A stretch of DNA of 64,000 bases from JAFGDI01 sp963667715 (GCA_963667715.1 OY763926.1:1984001-2048000); one strand, 5' to 3'; shown: positions 40,645 through 50,448, counted from the first letter of the stretch. Program-made: numbers and translations. Notes: a model not told the origin generated them from the letters alone.

Positions 40645-42045
40645 TTAATTGTCTTTGCTGGGTGTGATCATGTTTTCTGGTTTTACCCATTTGTCGTAAT
40701 CTGTTTCGGATAGGTGTCCTAGTTCTACTCCAGCTTGTTTTAGTGTGGTATTGTCACGCCAGGCTTTCAGAGCGATTTCAGCTGCTTTGTCGTAGCCGAT
40801 ATGCTTATTGAGGGCGGTGACGAGCATAAGTGAATTGTTCAGATGTTCGTTTATGCGGGCCGGGTCGGCTTCCAGTCCTGCGAGGCAGTTTTCGTTGAAC
40901 GAGGCGACGCCGTCAGCGAGTATATTTATAGACTGGATGATATTATAAGCCATAAGCGGTTTAAATACATTGAGCTCGAAATTACCCTGTGAGTTCGCCA
41001 TTGTGATCGCGGCGTCATTACCGATGACCTGGCAGACGATCTGGGTGATCATTTCGCACTGGGTTGGGTTGATCTTGCCGGGCATGATACTGCTGCCGGG
41101 TTCGTTACTTGGTAAAATCAACTCGCCGAGTCCGCAGCGTGGGCCACTGGCCATCCAGCGAATATCGTTAGCGATCTTCATAAGGGCGGTAGCAAGTACT
41201 TTAAGAGCACCGGAAAGCTCAACGATAGCATCATGGCCGGCAAGTGCGGCGAAGAGGTTTGGAGCTGGTTTGAAAGGTATATCGGTAAGTTCGCTTATCT
41301 GTTCAACAACAGTAACTGCGTAATCAGGGTGGCTGTTAAGACCGGTGCCAACAGCTGTTCCGCCGATAGCCAGTTCGAATACATGGTTAAGTGCGGAAGT
41401 TATAGTTTCGATAGATGCAGTTATCTGAGCTTCGTAGCCGGAGAATTCCTGACCGAGGGTAAGCGGGGTAGCGTCCTGCAGGTGAGTACGTCCGCTTTTG
41501 ATCATATCAGCATAGTTCTGAGCGTGATCTGCGAGAATGCCGCGCATAGCTTCGAGTTCGGGCAGCAGCTTATTGCAGGTCAGTACCGCTGCGGTGATAT
41601 GCATACTGGTTGGTATAGTGTCATTGGTTGACTGTGCCATGTTCACATGGTCGTTAGGGTGAACAGGGTGCTTTTTACCGATCTCACCGCCGAGGAGCTC
41701 GCTGGCACGATTAGCGATAACTTCGTTAACATTCATATTGAACTGAGTACCGCTGCCAGACTGCCAGATGACCAACGGGAAATTGTCGTCCATTTCACCG
41801 GCGATAACTTCGTCAGCGGCGGCGACGATAGCGTCAGCAAGTTTTTCGTCGAGCAGGCCAAGTTTATTATTAGCGAGAGCGGCAGCTTTTTTTACAAGGG
41901 CATGAGCCTGAATAAACTCTTTAGGGAAGAGTTCGCTGCCGATCCTGAAGTTTTCAACTGCTCGCTGAGTCTGGGCGCCGAAATACTTATTGGCAGGTAC
42001 CATAACTTCGCCCAGCGCGTCTTTTTCTTTTCGCATATCAGTCAT
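40645..42045 (-). CDS. fumC: Class II fumarate hydratase
   Basis: A 466-residue class II fumarase (fumarate + water to L-malate), iron-independent. Signature GSSIMPGKINPTQCE is near residue 315, with SGSGTQFNMNVNEVIANRA near 105, GRTHLQDATPLTLGQEFSG near 190 and GGTAVGTGLN near 225. Aspartase and argininosuccinate lyase share this fold, but GSGTQFNMN and the overall pattern fit FumC. I start at the ATG at 42045, which has AAGGA about 8 bases upstream, rather than at a TTG at 42063. It is a single gene, downstream of a DegT-type aminotransferase with a terminator between. Confidence 0.96.
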   Translation of the reverse strand: MTDMRKEKDALGEVMVPANKYFGAQTQRAVENFRIGSELFPKEFIQAHALVKKAAALANNKLGLLDEKLADAIVAAADEVIAGEMDDNFPLVIWQSGSGTQFNMNVNEVIANRASELLGGEIGKKHPVHPNDHVNMAQSTNDTIPTSMHITAAVLTCNKLLPELEAMRGILADHAQNYADMIKSGRTHLQDATPLTLGQEFSGYEAQITASIETITSALNHVFELAIGGTAVGTGLNSHPDYAVTVVEQISELTDIPFKPAPNLFAALAGHDAIVELSGALKVLATALMKIANDIRWMASGPRCGLGELILPSNEPGSSIMPGKINPTQCEMITQIVCQVIGNDAAITMANSQGNFELNVFKPLMAYNIIQSINILADGVASFNENCLAGLEADPARINEHLNNSLMLVTALNKHIGYDKAAEIALKAWRDNTTLKQAGVELGHLSETDYDKWVKPENMITPSKDN

Positions 42046-42091
42046 ATTATTTCCTTGCTGCAAACTAAATCTGTCATATTTAAATGCATAA

Positions 42092-42128
42092 AAGGATGAA
42101 AACCTTATTATTGAAGGCTTTCATCCTT
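42092..42128 (-). terminator. Intrinsic terminator of the DegT-family gene
   Basis: AAGGATGAAA-ACCTT on the left pairs with AAGGC-TTTCATCCTT on the right (one mismatch), about 22 bp after the aminotransferase stop. The minus strand continues TTATG, giving a short U-run. Confidence 0.65.
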
Positions 42129-42149
42129 GCTGTATTATTTTGGTGAAGT

Positions 42150-43265
42150 TTACTTATTCGAGTAAAATTCTTTTATCTTTTCAGCTACAAATCTGATCTG
42201 TTCTTCGCTGAGCTCAGGGAAGATCGGCAGGGCGAGAACTTCTGCACAAGCAACTTCAGAGACCGGACAGTCGCCGAGTTTACCGCCCAGGTCATTGAAG
42301 CATTCCTGCAGATGTAGAGGGACAGGGTAATAGATATTACAGCCGATCTCATTTGCAGTTAAGAAATCCTTCAGTTCATCGCGTTTTTGGGCACGAATAA
42401 CGTATTGGTTATATACACTGCCATTTTCCGGCAGGATATATGGTGTGGTAACTTCGTCAACTTCTGCCAGGAGCAGTTCGTAAAGAGCGGCATTATTGCG
42501 ACGACCTTCAGCCCATTTGTCAAGATACTTGAGCTTGATATCCAGTACAAGTGCCTGTAGAGCGTCGAGCCTGAAGTTTGCACCGACGGTGCTGTGGTAG
42601 TAGCGTTTATCTTCGCCGTGCATTCTCAGATAGCGGAATTTCTGGGCCAGATCATCATCCTGACATAGAAGCATACCGCCATCGCCAAAGCCAGCAAGGT
42701 TCTTGCTAGGATAGAAGCTAAGTGCTGCACAGTCTCCCAATTCGCCGGGCATTTTACCGTTCTGGGCAGCGCCGATACTCTGGCAGGCATCTTCGATAAC
42801 TTTAAGCTCGTATTTATTGGCAATAGCCATGATCTCATCCATAGGAGCCATCTGGCCGTAAAGGTGAACCGGGATAATGGCCTTGGTGTCGTCGGTAATC
42901 TTCGCTTCGATCGAGTCCGGGTCAATATTGTAGGTAAGCGGGTCGATATCGGCAAAAACAGGAGTAGCACCAAGCCTGGAAACAACTCCGGCAGTAGCGA
43001 AAAAAGTAAAGGTAGGAATAATAACTTCATCGCCGGGTTTGATGCCGAAAGCCATAAGAGCACAGAGCAGAGCGTCAGTACCACTGCTCATACCGATAGC
43101 GTGGTTGACCTGGCAGTACTTTGCGATATTTTTTTCGAATTTATCGACAGTAGGGCCCAGCACAAAAGCCTGATCGGCCATTTGTTTTAAGACAGCTGGT
43201 TCAACTTCAGAGCGAACCTGTTCGTATTGACCTTTGAGATCGAGTAAAGGTACTTTCATTATCAT
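42150..43265 (-). CDS. DegT/DnrJ/EryC1/StrS-family sugar aminotransferase
   Basis: A 371-residue PLP-dependent enzyme. The PLP lysine is in FYPSKNLAGFGDGG near residue 185. GMSSGTDALLCALMAFGIKPGDEVI and VIEDACQSIGA are the other family signatures, and the C-terminal region has ALPIFPELSEEQI. Members transaminate nucleotide-linked keto-sugars for lipopolysaccharide O-antigens, glycans and antibiotics. The sequence is nearest the WbpE/ArnB-like group that uses 3- or 4-keto sugars, but its partner dehydrogenase is not in this window. Start codons at 43265 and 43259 are both possible, with GGAAGGA just upstream. Confidence 0.9.
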   Translation of the reverse strand: MIMKVPLLDLKGQYEQVRSEVEPAVLKQMADQAFVLGPTVDKFEKNIAKYCQVNHAIGMSSGTDALLCALMAFGIKPGDEVIIPTFTFFATAGVVSRLGATPVFADIDPLTYNIDPDSIEAKITDDTKAIIPVHLYGQMAPMDEIMAIANKYELKVIEDACQSIGAAQNGKMPGELGDCAALSFYPSKNLAGFGDGGMLLCQDDDLAQKFRYLRMHGEDKRYYHSTVGANFRLDALQALVLDIKLKYLDKWAEGRRNNAALYELLLAEVDEVTTPYILPENGSVYNQYVIRAQKRDELKDFLTANEIGCNIYYPVPLHLQECFNDLGGKLGDCPVSEVACAEVLALPIFPELSEEQIRFVAEKIKEFYSNK

Positions 43266-43306
43266 ATCCTTCCGTGTAGTGTTTTTAGCTACCCTTATGT
43301 ACTTAA

Positions 43307-43403
43307 TCTGACTTGTGGTCAGATATAAAGCATTTTATATAAAATATTTACAGAGTGTTTCCTCACTCTTGTATCCAGTTGTATAATGGTATTTTGCAAC
43401 TGG
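43307..43403. other. Cluster of three short inverted repeats between permease-EIIA and DegT genes
   Basis: TCTGAC/GTCAGA (43307-43323), AGAGTG/CACTCT (43352-43369) and CCAGTTG/CAACTGG (43375-43403) lie in one 100-base stretch. They may be the end of the permease transcript or operators for the aminotransferase gene. None has a U-run. Confidence 0.35.
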
Positions 43404-43469
43404 AGTTTAAATTATATCAGCAATGCGAATCAAAATCGATACTTTTTTATCAAATAATGAGCTCGTTAT

Positions 43470-45329
43470 TTAGTTTTTTCTCTGTCTCTGACGCTTGCCC
43501 AGTAAGATAACATCACGCAGCGCTTTCTCTGTTTTGGCACTAAGCCAGTTATTTTCAAAATTTTCATTCTGAATTATCTGGCAAACTGCTGCCAGAGACT
43601 GCAAATGGAAAGAACGCTCATCACGAGTACCCATAAGAATAAAAACGGTATGGATCGCCGGGTGCTTTTCATTGAATTTTATGCCTTCACGGCAGCGGGC
43701 AATCAGTAAATCGAAGTGCTTGGCTCCAGGTATAACAATATGAGGGATGGCCAGGAACTCATTGAGTACGGTCGAGCTTTCCATTTCTCTGGCGATAAGC
43801 ATATTGTATATTTCGCTTTCTGGCATTTCCAGATCATCGCTCATCTTTTCGGCGGCCAGTCTGAAAAATTCAGCCAGAGTAACGCTCTTTTCAATATCGA
43901 TAACCGGGCATTCTTCGATCAGATGGTCGAATCTGTCTTTTAAAACCAGGTCTCTTTCGTGGACAATGTCTTTAAGCTCGCTTTCCAAACGATGGTCGGT
44001 AAGTTTGCGGTCTGAAATGCGTTCTATAAGATGCAGGATAGCATATTCACGGCCAGTATGTTTTTTGCCATAGAACCAATATACTGCAAAGCCGATCCCG
44101 ACGAAAACAAAGCTGCATAGGAAAGCCTTTACACCTGTTTCGTACATAATGAAGATCAGGCCGACCATACCGATAACCTGAGTCCAGGGGTAAAGCGGGG
44201 ATTTGAACTGGGGTTTGTAGTTCTGGATATGGCTTTCACGCAGGATAATTACCGCCAGACAGGAGAAAATATAGGTAAGAATAAGAACTGCTGAGGCAGC
44301 TTTTACCAATGTCTGGATATTGGCGAACATTACCAAAGCGATAACGGCACAGGTGATAAACAGCGAATAGTGCGGTGTTTTGAACCTGGTGCTCAATATT
44401 CCGAGTTTGGACGGTAGCATTTCATCGCGGCTAAGGGCGTATGGGTAGCGGCTGGCAGCCATAATGCCGGAATTAGCAGAGGAGATAATAGCCATAACAG
44501 CAGCGACAGTTATGAGAATATGGCCGTAGTTACCGGTGAAGAGTTTGATCGCATCAGCGAGCGGGTCACGAGACCCGGCGAGCGGCGAACTGGAAACCGG
44601 GCCTCCGGCAACAGCAATAGCGGCAAAAATAACTGAGAGGTATATGATAATGATCGTGATAAAGGCCAGGATCATAGCTCTGGGTATGTTTTTGCCGGGA
44701 TCTTTTACTTCTTCTGCAACACTGGCAACTTTTAGTAATCCGCCATAGCTGATAAAGACAAAGCCGGTAGCGGGTAAGATAGCGTTTAAGCCGGCAGGAG
44801 TGAATGGGCTGAAGTTTATCACGTCCATTCTGCTGTATGCTTTGAAACAGAAGAAAATCAGGATAGCACCGATGGCAAGTACAAGTATCATTTGCAGGCG
44901 TCCGGCTTCTTTGGCACCGACGATATTCAGGAACATAAATCCGCCGCAAAGTAAAATAGCAAGGGGGATTTGCATACCGGGTGCCTGATGGGTCAGCATG
45001 ATTAGCAGGGCGGCCATGAAAACCAGTTCATAGGCAACTTTAAGTGCCAGAGATAGCCAGGTGATAAGGCCATATACCGTACCGACGGCGTCTCCCATAG
45101 ATCTGGTGACATAGAAGTATGTGCCGCCAGCTTTGGGCATGGCACTGGCGAGCTCCGCCTGGCTAAGCAGACCGGTAAGAGCCAGAAAGCCAGCAAGCAG
45201 ATAGCTTATGAGTACTGCCGGGCCGGCAATACTATAGGCCAGACCGGGTAAAATAAACAAACTAGAAAGCATAGCCCCGCAGGCAATACAAAACACATCC
45301 AAAAGGCCAAGTTCTTTGTTCAATTCCAT
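43470..45329 (-). CDS. Amino acid permease (APC superfamily) fused to a PTS EIIA type-2-like domain
   Basis: A 619-residue membrane protein. Residues 1-410 form about 12 membrane helices of the APC family (CGAMLSSLFILPGLAYS at the start, AMPKAGGTYFYVTRSMG near 65, and GFVFISYGGLLKVASVAEEVKDPGKNIPRA near 195). After a short charged linker, residues about 470-610 look like a fructose/mannitol-type PTS EIIA domain, with His530 in FLAIPHIVIPG at the position phosphorylated in EIIA. That would make an amino-acid or amine transporter whose activity is set by the PTS phosphorylation state. No other PTS gene is nearby. The transported solute is unknown. Confidence 0.87.
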   Translation of the reverse strand: MELNKELGLLDVFCIACGAMLSSLFILPGLAYSIAGPAVLISYLLAGFLALTGLLSQAELASAMPKAGGTYFYVTRSMGDAVGTVYGLITWLSLALKVAYELVFMAALLIMLTHQAPGMQIPLAILLCGGFMFLNIVGAKEAGRLQMILVLAIGAILIFFCFKAYSRMDVINFSPFTPAGLNAILPATGFVFISYGGLLKVASVAEEVKDPGKNIPRAMILAFITIIIIYLSVIFAAIAVAGGPVSSSPLAGSRDPLADAIKLFTGNYGHILITVAAVMAIISSANSGIMAASRYPYALSRDEMLPSKLGILSTRFKTPHYSLFITCAVIALVMFANIQTLVKAASAVLILTYIFSCLAVIILRESHIQNYKPQFKSPLYPWTQVIGMVGLIFIMYETGVKAFLCSFVFVGIGFAVYWFYGKKHTGREYAILHLIERISDRKLTDHRLESELKDIVHERDLVLKDRFDHLIEECPVIDIEKSVTLAEFFRLAAEKMSDDLEMPESEIYNMLIAREMESSTVLNEFLAIPHIVIPGAKHFDLLIARCREGIKFNEKHPAIHTVFILMGTRDERSFHLQSLAAVCQIIQNENFENNWLSAKTEKALRDVILLGKRQRQRKN

Positions 45330-45382
45330 ATATTCATTAACCTGAAATCTATTAGTGACCGTTATGTTTTCGATCTGGCATA

Positions 45383-45420
45383 TGCGGCAGTTGGACTATT
45401 TTGTAAATCCAACTGCCGCA
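45383..45420 (-). terminator. Strong hairpin 3' of thrC
   Basis: TGCGGCAGTTGGA (45383-45395) and TCCAACTGCCGCA (45408-45420) form a perfect 13-bp stem with a 12-base loop. No U-run follows on the minus strand, so termination of thrC is probable but not certain. Confidence 0.5.
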
Positions 45421-45457
45421 TGGTTATTTTATTTTTTATAAACGTTAAGAGGGAATT

Positions 45458-46795
45458 CTAATTTTTTAATGCGTTTATAATGGCGTCGAGGTCGTTTTCA
45501 ACTTCGACTGGTTTATTAGAGAATTCGCCGTCAGTTTCGATATGATATTTAACCGTAACAGTTGGGTCTTTGAGCTGGTGACCGGTAAGAACACAAGCTA
45601 CAGTTTCATCGGCACCGATAACGTTTTCGCTGCGAAGCTGACGTAATCCAGCGATAGTAGCGGCAGAGGCAGGCTCGCAGCCGAGGCCATGACGGCCGAT
45701 GACGGCCTTGGCTTCAACGATCTTTTCGTCAGAAACCTTTCTCACTACGCCGTTACAGACGTTTAGGGCACGCAGGCACTTTGTCAGGTTAACTGGGCGA
45801 GATATTTCGATAGCGGTAGCTACGGTTTCCGGAGAGTAGTTTGCAGCGTCAAGCTCATCATAATAAGCCTTGATCTTTGCATCTCTATCTGGTGTGTCAG
45901 TTCTTAAGCCGCGGTTGGTATATAGCTCGTATAGAGTGTCAGCACCTTCAGCGACAATAATCGCCAGACGCGGGATACGATCGATAAGACCGAGCTCCTT
46001 GAGTTCGGCAAAAGCCTTACCAAAAGAAGAGCTGTTACCAAGGTTACCACCTGGAACAACGATCCAGTCTGGCACCTGCCAGTTTAGTCCTTCGAGGATA
46101 CGGAACATGATAGTCTTTTGACCTTCGAGCCTGAATGGGTTAACAGAATTAACCAGATAGAGCTGCTCCTGACGAGCGACGGCCATTACCTGTCTCATAC
46201 AGTCGTCGAAGTTGCCTTTAACCTGTAGGGTGCGGGCACCATAGTCAAGGGCCTGTGAGAGTTTGCCGTAAGCTATTCTGCCTGAGCCGATAAATACGGT
46301 ACTGTCCATACCGCAGGAATGAGCGTATAGAGCCAGAGAAGCAGATGTGTTACCAGTAGAGGCACATACTGCATGTTTAGCACCAGTGAGCTGGGCATGG
46401 GTAAAAGCACCGCTCATACCATTATCCTTGAAAGAACCACTTGGGTTACAACCTTCGTATTCGAGGTATAGGCGATCAGCGTTCATACCGGCGTATTTGC
46501 CGACATTATCATTTTTTTGCAATATAGTCTGGCCTTCGCCGACGGTCGCGATATATTTGGGATCACAGAAGTTCAGCAGAGTGCGGAAACGCCATATGCC
46601 GGAATAGTCAAGTGGGTTATTGCGGGTAGCCCAGCGATTTTCGAACCAGCTGAGACTATCAGGAATTTCGAGCTTATCCCAGTCATATTTAACATCCAGC
46701 AGATTGCCGCACTTTGGACAGGCTGGTAATACTTCTTCAATGCCATAGGTAGCACCGCAGGACTCTTCAATACATTGTTGCCATGCTGTTTCCAC
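45458..46795 (-). CDS. thrC: Threonine synthase
   Basis: A 445-residue PLP enzyme that makes L-threonine from O-phosphohomoserine. PLP lysine Lys123 is in NPSGSFKDNGM. The N-terminus starts with cysteine pairs (CIEESC and CPKC) forming a zinc-ribbon-like element, as in some archaeal-type threonine synthases. ASTGNTSASLALYAHSCG near 146 and VPGGNLGNSSSFGKAF near 255 are the cofactor-binding blocks. The start is a GTG at 46795 with AAGGAAG eight bases upstream. Length is normal for the family. No other threonine pathway gene is adjacent. Confidence 0.95.
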   Translation of the reverse strand: METAWQQCIEESCGATYGIEEVLPACPKCGNLLDVKYDWDKLEIPDSLSWFENRWATRNNPLDYSGIWRFRTLLNFCDPKYIATVGEGQTILQKNDNVGKYAGMNADRLYLEYEGCNPSGSFKDNGMSGAFTHAQLTGAKHAVCASTGNTSASLALYAHSCGMDSTVFIGSGRIAYGKLSQALDYGARTLQVKGNFDDCMRQVMAVARQEQLYLVNSVNPFRLEGQKTIMFRILEGLNWQVPDWIVVPGGNLGNSSSFGKAFAELKELGLIDRIPRLAIIVAEGADTLYELYTNRGLRTDTPDRDAKIKAYYDELDAANYSPETVATAIEISRPVNLTKCLRALNVCNGVVRKVSDEKIVEAKAVIGRHGLGCEPASAATIAGLRQLRSENVIGADETVACVLTGHQLKDPTVTVKYHIETDGEFSNKPVEVENDLDAIINALKN

Positions 46796-46895
46796 TATAA
46801 TAACTTCCTTCTATTTTACTTTCTAATGTATGTTTATATACTCAAAAGACGGCAGGTCAATTTGAGATATATGTTAGTAATCAATACGTTTTATT

Positions 46896-48749
46896 CTAGT
46901 CTTCTTCAACTTCGATCTGGAACCTTGCCTGACCGTATATGATAAAGTCGCAAGGGGTGGCAGACTCTATCATGTTATTGTATTCCATGACAGGTGTGTG
47001 GCGAGCGTTACTCACCAACAGCATCGCTTTGCTGTCAGGGATACGGTCTAGCGGTTCTTCTTCAAGAGCGAGCTCCGGTTTGGGATTTATGATCGTCATA
47101 AAGATATTATCTCTTTTATATTTATTCCTGACTTCCATTATCTTAACAATATCAGAAGTACAAGAGGCAAAGCCAATGTACGGTTTTGCTATTTCATTTT
47201 GTATCAGGTATACTCTTTTGCCACCGATAGTCAGGTTGTATTTACCTGGCTTTATATCATCGGGCAGTTTGAGAGTGCTTTGCAGTTTTACATCATTGTC
47301 GCGGTACTTGACGCAGGTGACATCGGCGGTTATGGTTTCGCCGGGCTTATATACGAGTTTACCGAGGCTTACCCTGTCAATGTCTACGATCGTAGTTACA
47401 TCGCTAACAGTGATTTCGGCATCCATTTTTTCGAGTCTGACATCATCCCATGGGCTGGAGATCATAAGCGATACCGCCTGCATAACGTCCATTCTGAGTT
47501 CGGAGGTAGCGAAATCTGAAGAGACATCGTTTATGTTGATCAAGCCGAATTTACCGAAGTCTAGGGCGACATTATACTTTACCGTACAGTGGTCAGGCAT
47601 AGCACCGCGATATTGAGCGGGGCCGATAGTAGCAATTGACGCAACTGCAGGGGTGTACATGTCATCTTGTACCAGGTTCAGGTTAAACTCTATCGTTTCG
47701 CCAAGCCCTTCGTAATGGACAACGGTATGAGCAGGTGAGGTGGGTGCTTTTTGACCGACCCTGCCGCAGATAGCTACAACTTCGTCTGCTTCAACGGCAC
47801 CGACAACGTCGATAGCCTGTCCTAGTTTGAATGATGATTGCTTACCGCTGATAAAGGAGTGGATATAGCCGGTAGCCATAGGCCAATTACATGGGCCGTT
47901 GCCGTTAAAGGAATGACCAAAGGCGAATACCCAGTCATCGATAACTTCAGTTACAGTACCAAGCGTGCAAGCTTCCATATCGCCAGACACCAGCGGGATA
48001 GTAATAGTGGAGCCGGGTTCGAGTTTTGGTCGGCCGTTTTTTAATTCATTTTCAAGGCTGCCGGTAAAGGAACTTGTATTTATACTGAGCCCCGGCATAG
48101 ATTGTGACATATCAGTTAGAGTACCCTGTTCGAGCCCGCTAACAGATATATTCAGCGGCAGCGGCTTGGCACCGGCGATCAGGCTTTGAGCTGTCGGGTT
48201 CATTCTGGCAGTCATTTTACGTAGATCATCGACAGTGAGTATCTCAGGGGACATGAGTCTGGTGTAAACTTCTCTATCGAGCAGTTTGACTTGCGTAGAA
48301 GCATTTTTTTTGTTATTTTCGCTAGCCAACACCCTTTTGTAGGTATTGAGCATCTGTTTTATAGGGGTAACGCCGTAGATTGGTTCTTCCTGAAAGTCCC
48401 AGCCGAACGACATAGCTCCGGCCATTTTCCCGTTGAAATAGACTGGTGAGCCGCTGCATCCATGAACACCGCGAGCGACATCGAAAATTTTGTTGTCTTC
48501 TACCATAACCAGGAACGCACTACGCCCAATGGTTTTGGCGGTCATAACAGATACAATCCTGACCTTGAACTTTTCGATTTTGGTGCCTTCAAAAACCGTC
48601 AGGCCGTAACCTTCCATGCCGCGATGTAATTCACTGACATCAATATACTTACTATTGTCAAACTCAAGTTTGTCCAATAGCGGTTCGGCAGCATAGGTGC
48701 TGAAGGAAGAGATAGCCAGAATTATTATAATGATAATAATATTTTTCAT
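46896..48749 (-). CDS. Secreted SpoIVB-type (S55) serine peptidase domain protein
   Basis: A 617-residue exported protein. Signal peptide 1-20 (MKNIIIIIIILAISSFSTYA), then a domain matching peptidase family S55: GMEGYGLTVFEGTKIEKF near residue 44, and HGCSGSPVYFNGKMAGAMSFG near 96 with the presumed nucleophile Ser99 in a GxSGSP context. The remaining 450 residues include a repeated Greek-key-like region, and I recognise no known family in them. SpoIVB cleaves SpoIVFA during sporulation in Bacillus, but this organism shows no sporulation genes here, so the role is likely in the envelope. GAGG lies 7 bases before the ATG. It is divergent from mreC. Confidence 0.82.
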   Translation of the reverse strand: MKNIIIIIIILAISSFSTYAAEPLLDKLEFDNSKYIDVSELHRGMEGYGLTVFEGTKIEKFKVRIVSVMTAKTIGRSAFLVMVEDNKIFDVARGVHGCSGSPVYFNGKMAGAMSFGWDFQEEPIYGVTPIKQMLNTYKRVLASENNKKNASTQVKLLDREVYTRLMSPEILTVDDLRKMTARMNPTAQSLIAGAKPLPLNISVSGLEQGTLTDMSQSMPGLSINTSSFTGSLENELKNGRPKLEPGSTITIPLVSGDMEACTLGTVTEVIDDWVFAFGHSFNGNGPCNWPMATGYIHSFISGKQSSFKLGQAIDVVGAVEADEVVAICGRVGQKAPTSPAHTVVHYEGLGETIEFNLNLVQDDMYTPAVASIATIGPAQYRGAMPDHCTVKYNVALDFGKFGLININDVSSDFATSELRMDVMQAVSLMISSPWDDVRLEKMDAEITVSDVTTIVDIDRVSLGKLVYKPGETITADVTCVKYRDNDVKLQSTLKLPDDIKPGKYNLTIGGKRVYLIQNEIAKPYIGFASCTSDIVKIMEVRNKYKRDNIFMTIINPKPELALEEEPLDRIPDSKAMLLVSNARHTPVMEYNNMIESATPCDFIIYGQARFQIEVEED

Positions 48750-48973
48750 TTATCAACCTCGTTGCTCAGGATATTTCCTGATAGCGATTTTTGTTTGTAA
48801 AGCAAAATATTACAGGATATTACATATTCAGTCAATCTTAACTTTTGCCTTTATTTCCCCGGATTATCCTATATAATTTCAGATTAAGTAAGTTATAGGT
48901 AATAAGTAACATAGCAGTTATTGCATAGAGAAATAATAATTATTATCCGGCAGCTGTAAATAGTTAGTGTAAA

Positions 48974-49870
48974 ATGGCAAAAAGTAATAAAATTAAGACC
49001 AGGATATTCTATTTCCTGTTATTCTTGTCCGGTGTAGCGATATTTCTGCCGGGCAGGTTCACTGATAAGCTGAATTTTATGGCATCTGGTATTACCAATC
49101 TCTTTTCTGGTAAGCCTCACGCTTTGGCGGCAGAGGTAAATGACAGCATAAGTGAGATAGTAGACGCTTCTGATCCAGAAAGTGAGCTCAAGAAGCAGTA
49201 TCAGTCAGCTCTGATCGAGCTGAATAATGTAAAAAGTGAGATTGAATACCAGCGTCAGTTCATTCGTGAGTTGGCAAATATCCGGACAGACCTTAGTCTG
49301 GGCCGGGCGATATTGGTTCGGTCACATATAGCGGCTGATGATTCCAGTGTAACTCGTAAATGTAAGATACTGGACAGGGGCAGTAATGATTATATTCGTC
49401 CGGGGCTGATCGCTTTGGCTGGTTGCCCGGATAGTTTTACTCCTGGCGATCCGCAAAATGCAGTAAATGAGATAACCTGGAAGTCTGCGGTTGCGGGTCG
49501 GGTTATTGAGGCCAGACCAGACAGCAGCGTGGTTCAGATGGTGAATGATCAGGCTTTTAGTGCAAATGTAGTGATAAAGCCGGCATTTAATCGTGGCGAG
49601 GTTACTGGTACCGATGGAGTGCTTCATAATGACGGCTCCGGCATGATCCATATCAAGCATGTTGAGACCAGCAGCGAGGTGTTGCCGGGCGATCCGGTCT
49701 TTTTGAAGGCTTCTGAGCATACACTTCCGGTTGATGTGATAATCGGTTATGTAGCAGAGTGCAGCTATGACCCGGATAATGCAGTATTATGGAATATTAC
49801 AGTTCGTCCGGCGATCGATCTGACCGATGTGAAGGACGTAGTGGTTATCTGCCGGGAAAACGAACGATAA
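48974..49870 (+). CDS. mreC: Rod shape-determining protein MreC
   Basis: A 298-residue protein with a membrane helix at residues 8-27, a coiled coil (about 60-110, ELKKQYQSALIELNNVKSEIE), then beta-rich domains with the conserved AVAGRVIEARPDSSVVQMVND and GDPVFLKAS...PVDVIIGYVAEC. MreC bridges cytoskeleton and peptidoglycan machinery in the periplasm. Sequence conservation is modest, so identification rests on the layout and mreD following. An extended MreC-like start is at 48974 with no strong ribosome site. mreB is not in this window. Confidence 0.85.
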   Translation: MAKSNKIKTRIFYFLLFLSGVAIFLPGRFTDKLNFMASGITNLFSGKPHALAAEVNDSISEIVDASDPESELKKQYQSALIELNNVKSEIEYQRQFIRELANIRTDLSLGRAILVRSHIAADDSSVTRKCKILDRGSNDYIRPGLIALAGCPDSFTPGDPQNAVNEITWKSAVAGRVIEARPDSSVVQMVNDQAFSANVVIKPAFNRGEVTGTDGVLHNDGSGMIHIKHVETSSEVLPGDPVFLKASEHTLPVDVIIGYVAECSYDPDNAVLWNITVRPAIDLTDVKDVVVICRENER

Positions 49871-49950
49871 GGCCCTGAGAGCGTTAAAACTACAGCTGTA
49901 TCAGGCTGTTATGTCATAAATGGTTAATAATTGACCAGAATCAGATCAAT

Positions 49951-50448
49951 ATGAAATGGTTAACATTTACAATTCTGGCAGCGATCATGCTCACTTTACA
50001 GCTGAGTATATCATCTTTTATCGCCCTGGGACCACAGCAGGTAGTGCCGGATTTTCTTATACTCGCCGCAATCTTAATAGCGTTTCGTGCTGGTTCTGAT
50101 GATGATGCACTATTGCAGTGCTGGCTGTTGGGGCTGGTTCATGACTTAACCAGTATAACACCATTTGGAATATATAGCGTGAGTCTGGCTTTGGCGGGAG
50201 TATTTATAATCGTGATGCGAAAATGGCTCTATGTGCAGAATGTCTTTATGATAGTATTTTGGACATTACTATTTACGGTTATAGTTGAGCATGCTGCGGT
50301 TGTAGTATTGTTATTGAGGGGCCAGATGGAAGTGACGAATTTTGCTGGTGTATCGCGAACTATTTGGTTTTCTGGTGCTTATACCGCTGCTATGGCTCCA
50401 TATCTGCAAGTTTTCATAAAACAGCCAAAATGGACATTTAATAACTGA
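49951..50448 (+). CDS. mreD: Rod shape-determining protein MreD
   Basis: A 165-residue membrane protein with about five hydrophobic helices. VVPDFLILAAILIAFRAGSDD and LGLVHDLTSITPFGIYSVSLALAGVF match the usual MreD pattern, with a conserved Pro-Asp and a short loop followed by GLxxD. It follows mreC by 80 bp in the same direction and is the expected partner of MreC in organising the elongasome. Length is normal. Confidence 0.82.
   Translation: MKWLTFTILAAIMLTLQLSISSFIALGPQQVVPDFLILAAILIAFRAGSDDDALLQCWLLGLVHDLTSITPFGIYSVSLALAGVFIIVMRKWLYVQNVFMIVFWTLLFTVIVEHAAVVVLLLRGQMEVTNFAGVSRTIWFSGAYTAAMAPYLQVFIKQPKWTFNN

Noticed and set aside
46939..47616. 225-codon open frame on the plus strand opposite the S55 peptidase gene
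   Set aside because: Antisense to a gene with clear family motifs and a signal peptide; composition is serine/leucine-rich, as expected of a shadow.
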